Shown piece by piece: positions 1 to 5,875 of a stretch of DNA of 5,875 bases (its first letter is position 1; each line of letters begins with the position of its first letter). The DNA comes from Thermoleophilia bacterium (GTDB lineage: Bacteria > Actinomycetota > Thermoleophilia > Gaiellales > SKUG01): the NCBI GenBank assembly GCA_020438525.1, contig JAGQUL010000344.1, forward strand, positions 1 through 5,875, written 5' to 3'. The notes beneath the pieces were generated by a model. That model was given only the letters and a program-made list of their open reading frames with translations. It searched no databases and was not told where the DNA came from. The position numbers and the translations under genes were made by a program.

Positions 1-30
1 CTGAGTCGGAGGCGCTTTCTCTTCAAGGGG
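1..30 (-). other. Probable continuation of the SNF2 helicase coding sequence in a shifted frame
   Basis: Beyond the TGA at 31-33 the minus strand stays open in the neighbouring frame to the window edge. If one T is dropped from the TTTT run (aaaa at 39-42 on the plus strand), the protein reads PPFRVDPLKRKRLRL with no stop. As I remember the family, this is where relatives carry a basic, Leu-rich helix leading to the second helicase lobe. The stretch is short, so this is inference only. Confidence 0.4.
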
Positions 31-1194
31 TCAACGCGAAAACGGTGGATTCAGGCTCAGCTCACCGCCGGCCACGAGTCGGTCCCGCCACGCGGTGAAG
101 CGCGGATCACCCCCGAGGACGTTCTGCCCCCACCAGGTCGCTGCAGCAGTGGCCAGCGCGCCGCCCGCGAGTTCCTGCCAGTTGTTTGGTTGCTTGCTGC
201 GGATGAATCCCACGGCGTCGACGAGATGGCGGTTCGGCTCCACGATCTGGTCAAAGGTCGCCTTGTCGAGAAACCGGTCCTCGCGAAGCAGCTGAAGAAG
301 CGCAAACAGGTTGTGGGCGCCGGTGTGTACCGGTGTCGCCGAGAGGAACACCGCCGCGTCCGAGTGCTCGCTCAGGAATTGTAGGAGCTCATACGAGGAC
401 GTCTCGGTATTTCGGACGTGATGCGCCTCGTCGAGGATGAGCATCGAAAACGCGGGTGGCGGCTCCAACGTGAACAGCCCATGACGTCGCCCGCCTCGCT
501 TCACGTCCTTGCCGTGCAAGTACTGCTCGTTGCGCAGCAGCTCAAGGTGAACGATCGCTCGTCGATACCGCGCAGGCCATACCCCGTCGTTGTGAGTTTC
601 CTGAAGACAGTACTTCAGGGTCTCGGAAGTGAGGATCTCGAACTCCTCGTCAAAACGCCGCATCTCCGCGCGCCACTTCTGGGTCAACGCCTTCGGACAA
701 ACGATCAACACGTTCTCGAGCGGTGTCCGGCTATCGAGTTCCTTCAGGATCAGTCCCGCCTCGATCGTCTTGCCAACGCCGACCTCGTCCGCGATGAACA
801 AGCGATGCTGATCGCTGTTGAGGATGCGAATGAGCGGCTTGAACTGGAACGGGATGAAGTTGATCCTTGCCGCGGTGAGTGAGTACAGACTGTCGTTCTC
901 CGGTCGCGCCAGCCGCTTCGCCGTGAGCAGCGCTCGAAACTCGGCAGGCGCGAGCCAGCGAGCTTGCGCCAGAGCATGCTCGAGACCAGCAGTGGTTGGC
1001 TCTGACGAGAGCACGAGCTGATCACCGTCGTATTCGCGAACGTCGCCCGCAGCGAAGAAGACCGAGTACCGCGATCCGCCTTCGGTCTCGCGGATCGCGA
1101 CGATCGGGCCGACACGCTTCGCATCGGCGCGTAGTGCGACCACATCGCCGGCTGCGAAGCGAGCAGCCTCGCCAGTCTTCGTAGTCCCTGTCAT
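31..1194 (-). CDS. RapA/SNF2-type DNA helicase or translocase, N-terminal half; frame ends early (probable frameshift or split gene)
   Basis: A superfamily 2 ATPase of the SNF2/RapA class, expected to move along duplex DNA and remodel or displace bound proteins; in defence loci such proteins act as translocases. From the chosen ATG, residues 11-61 look like a small SH3/Tudor-like beta-barrel (GDVVAL..VGPIVAI..YSVFF..DQLVLS). Walker A DEVGVGKT is at 136-143, followed by IEAGLI as in RapA. DEAH is at 255-258 and SATP, motif III, at 285-288. The second RecA lobe (motifs V and VI) is absent: translation stops after 387 residues, whereas relatives are roughly 900-1100. The start at 1194 is preferred over in-frame ATGs at 1311 and 1305 because GGAGG lies just before it and the extra 39 residues are an undistinguished Arg-rich stretch. 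It is transcribed divergently from the Res-like and Mod-like pair. The helicase class is secure. Whether the protein is whole, split or broken is not. Confidence 0.85.
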   Translation of the reverse strand: MTGTTKTGEAARFAAGDVVALRADAKRVGPIVAIRETEGGSRYSVFFAAGDVREYDGDQLVLSSEPTTAGLEHALAQARWLAPAEFRALLTAKRLARPENDSLYSLTAARINFIPFQFKPLIRILNSDQHRLFIADEVGVGKTIEAGLILKELDSRTPLENVLIVCPKALTQKWRAEMRRFDEEFEILTSETLKYCLQETHNDGVWPARYRRAIVHLELLRNEQYLHGKDVKRGGRRHGLFTLEPPPAFSMLILDEAHHVRNTETSSYELLQFLSEHSDAAVFLSATPVHTGAHNLFALLQLLREDRFLDKATFDQIVEPNRHLVDAVGFIRSKQPNNWQELAGGALATAAATWWGQNVLGGDPRFTAWRDRLVAGGELSLNPPFSR

Positions 1195-1197
1195 TTT

Positions 1198-1202
1198 CCT
1201 CC
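1198..1202 (-). promoter_or_regulatory. Shine-Dalgarno site for the SNF2 helicase
   Basis: On the minus strand GGAGG stands 3 nt before the ATG at 1194. A second GGAG (1205-1208) is 10 nt away. The 3-nt spacing of the stronger match is short, so the upstream GGAG may contribute. Together they favour the 1194 start over the longer reading. Confidence 0.6.
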
Positions 1203-1243
1203 AACTCCGCTGTTTCCGGTGCGAAATCCCGTCCGCGATCCCA

Positions 1244-1382
1244 TTCGATGCGCGTACAGAACCTACCTGAGCCCGGCAGCGACGAAGCACGCGGGCAACG
1301 ACCATCGGCATCGGTAGGATCGCGTGCGTGGTTGAGCGTCATCGAACGATCGTCACGCTCCCCCGACATCGAGCGCATCGAA
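1244..1382. repeat. Three copies of a CG(T)CATCGAA word, one inverted
   Basis: GAGCGTCATCGAA (1334-1346) and GAGCGCATCGAA (1371-1382) are direct repeats differing by one base. The 9-mer CGCATCGAA recurs exactly inverted at 1244-1252, on the SNF2 side of the spacer. The right-hand copy overlaps the Res-like Shine-Dalgarno. The shorter core CATCGAA also occurs inside genes in this window, for example near 443 and 3480, so only the extended form and its placement on both sides are suggestive. Confidence 0.25.
1334..1360. repeat. Imperfect inverted repeat, candidate operator
   Basis: GAGCGT (1334-1339) pairs with ACGCTC (1355-1360) across 15 nt. An 8-bp perfect palindrome, ACGATCGT (1346-1353), lies inside it but off centre. 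It sits 36 bp before the GTG start of the Res-like gene, where a repressor could bind. The arms are short and GATC-type palindromes are common in this DNA, so this may be chance. Confidence 0.25.
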
Positions 1383-1385
1383 GGA
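1381..1385 (+). promoter_or_regulatory. Shine-Dalgarno site for the Res-like helicase
   Basis: AAGGA lies 10 nt before the GTG at 1396. No other start codon exists in frame between the upstream stop (1333-1335) and this GTG. The next one, Met23, would remove the N-terminal Q-motif-like FDYQ. The site therefore fixes the GTG start. Confidence 0.65.
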
Positions 1386-1395
1386 ATCCCACCCA

Positions 1396-4119
1396 GTGAA
1401 GTACGAGCTATTCGACTACCAGGACACAGCCAAGGCGAGCGTCCTTCGTGCGATCACCGGGATGAACCGCGCCTACGACGAGGATCCCAGCGAACTCGGC
1501 GCAGTCGTGCTCGCGGCGCCAACAGGAGCGGGCAAGACCGTGATCGCCACCGCTGTGATCGAGGCGGCACTCGATGGCGACGAGACAACGCAACCCATTC
1601 CATCGAGCACGTTCCTATGGGTCACGGACGACCCGTCGCTGAACAACCAGACGATCCAGAAGATGATCGGAGCGTCCACCGCACTAGGGCCGAACCGTCT
1701 TATCCCGATCGAGACGGACTTCGATCAGGAGACTCTTGATCCCGGCAAGGTGTATTTCCTCAACGTCCAGAAGCTCAGCACAGCAGCGAACCTGTCCAAG
1801 AGCAACATCGACGGTCGTATGTATTCCTTCTGGGACACGCTGGCCAACACGATTCAGCAGCGCCCGAACGGCCTCGTCATCGTGATCGACGAGGCACACC
1901 GAGGAATGTCTACGGCGCGCACCACTCGCGACACGATCGTGTCGCAACTAGTGGGTGGCGGTACGACCAGCCGGCCGCCAGTTCCGGTGGTTTGGGGAAT
2001 CTCTGCGACGCCGCGACGATTCCGTGAGCAGATGGACGAGCGCGGTCGCACGGTGAAGACGCATAGCGTCCAGATCGAGGATGTCCGCTCGTCTGGCCTA
2101 CTCAAAGACCAGATCATCCTCGGCCACACGAAGGGTGTTCAGGCAGCCGAGTCGACGCTGCTTCGGCATGCGGTGGCGAAAGTGCGGGAGTACGACGCTA
2201 CGTGGGCGACCTACTGCCAAGAGACCGGCGATCCGCGCGTCGAACCAATCCTGGTCATTCAGGTCGAGGACAAGCCAACAGCCAAAGATCTCGCGGATGT
2301 CGTTAGCGTCGTTCTCAATGAGTGGCCCAGCATCGATGTCCGCAACATCGTTCACACCTTCGGAACCTCACAAGCTAACGAAGCCGCGGCAACGCAGGAG
2401 ATCGCTCACTGCCCCCCTGAAGATATCCAGGACCGAAGCGACATTCGTGTGGTGCTGTGTATGACGGCGATCACGACGGGCTGGGATTGCCCTCGCGCCG
2501 AGGTGCTCGTTTCGATGCGCGTGGCGAACGACGCCGATCTCATCACGCAGATCATGGGGCGCATGGTGCGAACACCACTCGCACGGCGGATTATCACCGA
2601 TGAGACGCTGAACACCGTCCATTGCATCCTTCCGAAGTTCGACGAGACTGGCGTCGACCGCATCACTGAGCAGTTCGAGCGCGGCGACGACGGAAACCTG
2701 GCAGGCGGCGCGCAGATCATCACGGCACCGGTCGTGCTGGGCCGCAACCCTGTTCTCGCACCCCGCAGCACGTCGTCACCGACGGAATCGCCCGCGGCAC
2801 CTCCCACAGGTCCGGCCAGTTCGGAGCCGACGGCGGAGGAACATAAGTGGATGCAGTCACCCGAGTCGGCACCAACGCTCGAAGAGCAGCGTCCAGACCG
2901 CAGCACCGCATCGCCGACGCCCTCCTCGTCGCAGGGTGGGCCGTCACTCCTTGATGATGCGCCGGATCGAGTGGGCCTCGAGCCGACGGGGAACATCGAT
3001 GTGTTCTCGCTGCTACATCAGCTCCCGTCCTACACCATTCCACGACGGACTCGACGGCCCGGCGTTTCCCGTCTGATGTCACTCGCGGCACTCCTCGTGG
3101 AGAAGCACGATGGCGTAGCGATCGAGCCAACCGCAATCGAGCAAGCTAGGTCAGCCCTCATCTCCGAGGTCGATGCATTTCGAGCCAACCTCGAAGCCCG
3201 AGGTGTCCTCGACGCGCGAATTGAGCAAGTAAGTCGAACCCACCTGTTCGAGCGCTCCGTGACATACGGATCCAAAGACGAAACCGAACACCTAGGCGAC
3301 ACACTGATCCAACTCGACTCGCGCGGTATCGCAATACTCATGGACCGAGCACGGAGAACGCTCCCCGAAGGAATCGCAAACGCGTACGTCGATCGGATGG
3401 CGAAAGACGATTCTGACGTTACGGACGCACAGCTCCTCACCATCGCGCTCGCGCAGGACATCGAACTCCCAGCGATCATCGAAGAACGAGCGTCGGCGCT
3501 CGTGGCGTCGTGGCTACAAAAGTACTCGTCCGCGACGACACGCTTGAATCCAGCGGATCAGGAGAAATTCGATCGGATCCGCCGTGAGTCAGACCGACCG
3601 CTGCTCACCACGTTCTCGATTCCCAAGCAGCGAACGTATGACGCGGTGGGCGAGGAATGGGATCGCCACATCCTCGCAGATGAAAACGGAAAGATCCGAC
3701 TCGAGTTGAAGGGCTGGGAAGCCCACGTGCTGCGTACCGAACTCGCACACGGCGCCGTTGCGTGGTACCGAAACCCGACCGGCGGCGCCCATGCTCTCCA
3801 GATCCCGTACACCTCATCGGACGGGACGCGCGGCGTTTATCCCGATTTCATCTTTATCCACGAGGTAGCGGGCACGTTCCGCGCGTCAATCATTGATCCA
3901 CACGGTACGCATCTCGCGGACGCAGTCCCCAAGCTCAAGGGCCTAGCGGAATACGCTGCGAAGCATGGTGATGCATACCACCGCATTCAGTCCATCGCCG
4001 AGGTCGGCAAACGCTACCTCATGCTCAATCTGAAAGACAGTGGCGTTCGCCAAGCGATCGAGACCTACGGCGGGACCGATGCCGAAGAGCTCTTCCAAGA
4101 TAACGGCGCGGAGTACTGA
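1396..4119 (+). CDS. Type III restriction Res-like DEAD/DEAH helicase with atypical C-terminal nuclease-like domain
   Basis: A 907-residue superfamily 2 helicase resembling the Res subunit of type III restriction enzymes, which uses ATP to move along or switch on DNA and cuts it when partnered with Mod. Visible order: Q-motif-like FDYQ (6-9); Walker A APTGAGKT (41-48); DEAH (165-168); SATP (203-206); motif V TTGWDCPRAEVL (360-371); motif VI QIMGRMVRTP (385-394). A Pro/Ser/Thr/Glu-rich linker (about 453-525) joins this to an alpha-helical region (about 533-740) and a C-terminal domain. That domain has WYRNP (790-794), IPY (803-805), YPDFIF (815-820) and IIDPHG (832-837). The surroundings match the Res endonuclease fold, but D-P-H-G replaces the usual E-x-K-G, so cleavage is uncertain. 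GTG start; its stop is 3 bp from the methyltransferase ATG. Helicase assignment is firm; nuclease activity is open. Confidence 0.92.
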   Translation: MKYELFDYQDTAKASVLRAITGMNRAYDEDPSELGAVVLAAPTGAGKTVIATAVIEAALDGDETTQPIPSSTFLWVTDDPSLNNQTIQKMIGASTALGPNRLIPIETDFDQETLDPGKVYFLNVQKLSTAANLSKSNIDGRMYSFWDTLANTIQQRPNGLVIVIDEAHRGMSTARTTRDTIVSQLVGGGTTSRPPVPVVWGISATPRRFREQMDERGRTVKTHSVQIEDVRSSGLLKDQIILGHTKGVQAAESTLLRHAVAKVREYDATWATYCQETGDPRVEPILVIQVEDKPTAKDLADVVSVVLNEWPSIDVRNIVHTFGTSQANEAAATQEIAHCPPEDIQDRSDIRVVLCMTAITTGWDCPRAEVLVSMRVANDADLITQIMGRMVRTPLARRIITDETLNTVHCILPKFDETGVDRITEQFERGDDGNLAGGAQIITAPVVLGRNPVLAPRSTSSPTESPAAPPTGPASSEPTAEEHKWMQSPESAPTLEEQRPDRSTASPTPSSSQGGPSLLDDAPDRVGLEPTGNIDVFSLLHQLPSYTIPRRTRRPGVSRLMSLAALLVEKHDGVAIEPTAIEQARSALISEVDAFRANLEARGVLDARIEQVSRTHLFERSVTYGSKDETEHLGDTLIQLDSRGIAILMDRARRTLPEGIANAYVDRMAKDDSDVTDAQLLTIALAQDIELPAIIEERASALVASWLQKYSSATTRLNPADQEKFDRIRRESDRPLLTTFSIPKQRTYDAVGEEWDRHILADENGKIRLELKGWEAHVLRTELAHGAVAWYRNPTGGAHALQIPYTSSDGTRGVYPDFIFIHEVAGTFRASIIDPHGTHLADAVPKLKGLAEYAAKHGDAYHRIQSIAEVGKRYLMLNLKDSGVRQAIETYGGTDAEELFQDNGAEY
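2752..2970 (+). other. Low-complexity Pro/Ser/Thr/Glu-rich linker inside the Res-like helicase
   Basis: Residues 453-525 are dominated by P, S, T, A and E with little hydrophobic core (for example SPTESPAAPPTGPASSEPT). It is probably disordered and separates the two-lobed motor from the C-terminal half. Reading frame and codon pattern continue through it without a break, so it is a genuine part of the protein rather than a frame error. Confidence 0.7.
4110..4113 (+). promoter_or_regulatory. Shine-Dalgarno site for the methyltransferase, inside the end of the Res-like gene
   Basis: GGAG lies within the last codons of the Res-like gene, 9 nt before the ATG at 4123. With stop and start only 3 bp apart, the two genes are very likely co-transcribed and translationally coupled. 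There is no room for a separate terminator or a promoter in the gap. Confidence 0.7.
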
Positions 4120-4122
4120 CGC

Positions 4123-5875
4123 ATGGCGCATCTCGACAATCTCATCGACTCCGTTCAGGACCCGGATCTGCGAAACGCTCTTCAAAACGAAGTGCGGAAG
4201 GTACTCAGCAACCGCCAGTTTGGACTTGTGTTCAACCCGCACAAGCCAGAGTCGATCCTGCTTCCAGGGTTCAAGGTCCGTCGCGGTGACAAGGTTCGCG
4301 TCTTATCCGAGGGATCGAGTGATCGGTCCGAGACAGATGACAGTGGCGTCTGGATCGTCTTGAACATCAAGGACGGCGCCGCGACGCTGCGCTCGAAGAC
4401 GGACGTCGAGATCACACGCGACGTGCCGCACGACCGTTTGGTAGTGGTGCGCGAGTTCGGCGACCCGATCTTTCCGGGTCTCAAGTCCACCGATCGGATC
4501 GAGCGAGCGTCTGACAAGCCGTGGCACGCGCTGATCAACGGCGAGAACTTCCACGCACTTCAGGCCTTACTGTATCCCTACGAGGGAAAGGTCGACGCGA
4601 TCTACATCGATCCGCCGTACAACACCCGGGATAAGGACTGGAAGTACAACAACGACTACGTCGACACAACGGATCCGTATAAGCACTCGAAGTGGCTATC
4701 GATGATGGAGCGTCGGCTAAGACTTGCCAAGAGACTCCTCGACCCGACCCGATCAGCGTTGGTCATCACAATCGACGAAAAGGAGATTCATCGCCTCGCC
4801 CTCCTTACCGGGCAGATCTTCGGCGACAGTGAGATCCAGATGGTCACGAGCGTGATCAATCCGATGGGTTCGCGCCGAGGCGCTCAGTTTTCTCGTGTCG
4901 AGGAATATCTACTCGTAATCTTCATCGGCGATCAATCCGCCAGCGACACGACCATTGACATGCTGGGGCGCGAGCGCCGTGCGAACTCGAGCGAAGGAAC
5001 TGCAGTCCGCTGGACACCTCTTAACCGCGACGGCAACGGCTGGCAACGAGCTGCCCGACCGAACATGTTCTACCCCCTGTTCGTCGACCCCGACACAAAA
5101 ATCGTACGCGAGGTCGGCGAATCTATTCCGCTGAACGTAGATCGTTCTACGATCCAACCCCCCGAAGGAACTATTGCAGTTTGGCCCTTCAAAGGAGACG
5201 AGGAAGCGCGATGGCAGGTCGGCCGCGATACCTGCATAGATCTTCTTGCCCGGGGCCTTATCACCGTGGGCCGAGTTCAGCCGGAACGGAACAGCGCTAC
5301 TGTTAAGTACCTAACATCGGGCGCTCAGGAGCGAATCACCAACGGCCAATACCGAGTGGATGGGAAGCGTCCCGATGGCTCCCTCATCGTGGTCACATCT
5401 TCTGAAATCGCCATGCGACCAGCAAGCGTATGGAATCTCTCCTCGCATTCAGCTCGAGACCACGGCTCGGCTCTACTCAGCAAACTTCTCCCCGGGCGAG
5501 ATTTCCCGTTTCCAAAGTCACTCTATGCAGTTGAAGACACCTTGCGCTTCTTCGTGGGTGACAATCCGAACGCATTGGTGCTCGATTTTTTTGCTGGATC
5601 CGGTACGACCGCTCACGCGGTGGCGCGACTCAACAGGCAGGACGCGGGGCGCCGACGATGCATTCTGGTCACCAACAACGAGGTTTCTCCAGACGAATCC
5701 AAGCAGCTTCGTTCAGACGGACACTACCCAGGGGATCCGAGCTGGGAGGCCCTCGGTATTTGCGAGTACATCACCAAGCCCCGAGTCCGGGCTGCCTTCA
5801 CAGGTGAAACGCCAGACGGCAAACCAATCGAAGGCGAGTACAAGTTCGTCGATGAGTTCCCGATGTCGGAGGGCT
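4123..5875 (+). CDS. Type III Mod-like adenine-specific DNA methyltransferase (beta class), 3' end outside window
   Basis: Transfers a methyl group from S-adenosylmethionine to an adenine N6 in a specific site, and in type III systems also supplies sequence recognition for the Res partner. The first 584 residues are present and the frame is open to the edge. Residues about 50-110 resemble a small SH3-like barrel (RGDKVRV..GVWIVL..HDRLVVVREFGDP). Catalytic motif IV DPPYNT is at 163-168, followed by KWLSMMERRL (190-199). A long variable part (about 270-440) probably holds target recognition. Motif X-like FPFPKS is at 461-466 and the SAM-binding motif I FAGSGTT at 490-496. Motif IV before motif I makes it beta class, as in type III Mod. 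All key residues are intact. Some lines in the recognition region have lower G+C (5101-5160 and 5401-5460: 32/60 each; 4381-4440: 40/60), weakly suggesting domain exchange. The start has a good Shine-Dalgarno and is coupled to the preceding gene. Confidence 0.93.
   Translation, partial: MAHLDNLIDSVQDPDLRNALQNEVRKVLSNRQFGLVFNPHKPESILLPGFKVRRGDKVRVLSEGSSDRSETDDSGVWIVLNIKDGAATLRSKTDVEITRDVPHDRLVVVREFGDPIFPGLKSTDRIERASDKPWHALINGENFHALQALLYPYEGKVDAIYIDPPYNTRDKDWKYNNDYVDTTDPYKHSKWLSMMERRLRLAKRLLDPTRSALVITIDEKEIHRLALLTGQIFGDSEIQMVTSVINPMGSRRGAQFSRVEEYLLVIFIGDQSASDTTIDMLGRERRANSSEGTAVRWTPLNRDGNGWQRAARPNMFYPLFVDPDTKIVREVGESIPLNVDRSTIQPPEGTIAVWPFKGDEEARWQVGRDTCIDLLARGLITVGRVQPERNSATVKYLTSGAQERITNGQYRVDGKRPDGSLIVVTSSEIAMRPASVWNLSSHSARDHGSALLSKLLPGRDFPFPKSLYAVEDTLRFFVGDNPNALVLDFFAGSGTTAHAVARLNRQDAGRRRCILVTNNEVSPDESKQLRSDGHYPGDPSWEALGICEYITKPRVRAAFTGETPDGKPIEGEYKFVDEFPMSEG

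Larger units (their letters stand above)
1195..1395. promoter_or_regulatory. Divergent intergenic region with promoters for both transcription units
   Basis: This 201-bp spacer separates the divergent SNF2 gene from the Res-like/Mod-like pair, so promoters for both must lie in it or just inside the genes. I see no convincing -35/-10 pair. TAGGAT at 1315-1320 fits the loose actinobacterial TAnnnT -10 pattern for the plus strand, but has no recognisable -35 at the right distance. The region contains repeats of CG(T)CATCGAA and a small inverted repeat, listed separately, which could be operator elements. An in-frame TGA at 1333-1335 closes the Res-like frame upstream, so that protein cannot extend into most of this spacer. 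Confidence 0.5.

Noticed and set aside
39..42. Phase variation at the TTTT run in the SNF2 gene
   Set aside because: A four-base run is too short for frequent slippage. A fixed frameshift, a split gene or a sequence error is more likely.
418..882. A 154-codon plus-strand open frame opposite the SNF2 gene
   Set aside because: It lies antisense to the segment bearing the SNF2 Walker A and DEAH region. Its translation is Arg/Leu-rich without family features, and no ribosome binding site or partner is apparent.
1315..1320. TAGGAT as a plus-strand -10 promoter element
   Set aside because: It fits a loose TAnnnT pattern but has no recognisable -35 about 17 bp upstream, so it is not listed as a promoter of its own.
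1248..1739. A 163-codon plus-strand frame spanning the spacer and the start of the Res-like gene
   Set aside because: Its Arg-rich translation shows no recognisable domain, and it overlaps the Res-like frame that carries the Q motif and Walker A. It is typical of chance open frames in GC-rich DNA.
2406..2996. A 196-codon minus-strand frame opposite the Res-like gene
   Set aside because: It is the complement of motifs V and VI and the P/S/T/E linker; the Ser/Arg/Gly-rich product is a shadow of that composition.
4182..4538. A 118-codon minus-strand frame opposite the methyltransferase N-terminus
   Set aside because: Ser/Arg/Thr-rich shadow of a well-supported gene, with no domain and no matching context.
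31..5875. Assignment to DISARM or BREX
   Set aside because: A SNF2 helicase and an adenine methylase occur in those systems, but the methylase here is of the type III Mod form and no DrmA, DrmB, DrmC, PglZ, BrxC or BrxL is present in the window.
1..5875. CRISPR array, tRNA or rRNA, insertion sequence, attachment site or terminator hairpin
   Set aside because: I found no regularly spaced repeats, cloverleaf-like sequence, transposase motifs or terminal inverted repeats. No gene end with non-coding DNA after it lies in the window, so no GC-hairpin plus T-run terminator could be supported.

Overview
The window carries three large protein genes, all recognisable as parts of a DNA restriction or anti-phage defence locus. 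G+C runs from about 53 to 67 % in the few 60-base lines I counted by hand. Codons mostly end in G or C, and the spacing is compact with good Shine-Dalgarno sequences. This suggests a high-GC bacterium, perhaps an actinomycete. No rRNA, tRNA or housekeeping gene is present to fix the taxonomy.

Layout. The left fifth (31-1194, minus strand) encodes the N-terminal half of a RapA/SNF2-type helicase. It has a small beta-barrel-like domain, then Walker A, DEAH and SAT motifs, and its frame closes at TGA 31-33 before the second helicase lobe. Removing one T from a four-base run would reopen the frame, so it is either a frameshifted or a split gene. A 201-bp divergent spacer (1195-1395) follows. It has a Shine-Dalgarno on each side and copies of a CG(T)CATCGAA word in both orientations. 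To its right is a 907-residue type III Res-like helicase (1396-4119, plus strand). After 3 bp comes a type III Mod-like beta-class adenine methyltransferase (4123 to the window edge), with its first 584 residues present. The methyltransferase runs off the right end.

How the genes may work together (inference). The tightly coupled Res-like and Mod-like pair looks like a variant type III restriction-modification module. The divergent SNF2 helicase looks like an accessory translocase. Three features differ from the textbook type III layout: (a) the helicase gene precedes the methylase gene; (b) the C-terminal nuclease-like domain of the helicase has D-P-H-G where the E-x-K half of a PD-(D/E)xK site is expected; (c) the SNF2 protein and the methyltransferase both carry an N-terminal SH3/Tudor-like segment that could be a shared docking or DNA-binding module. 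No complete known multi-gene system such as DISARM or BREX can be claimed from these three genes. The missing flanks are needed to decide.
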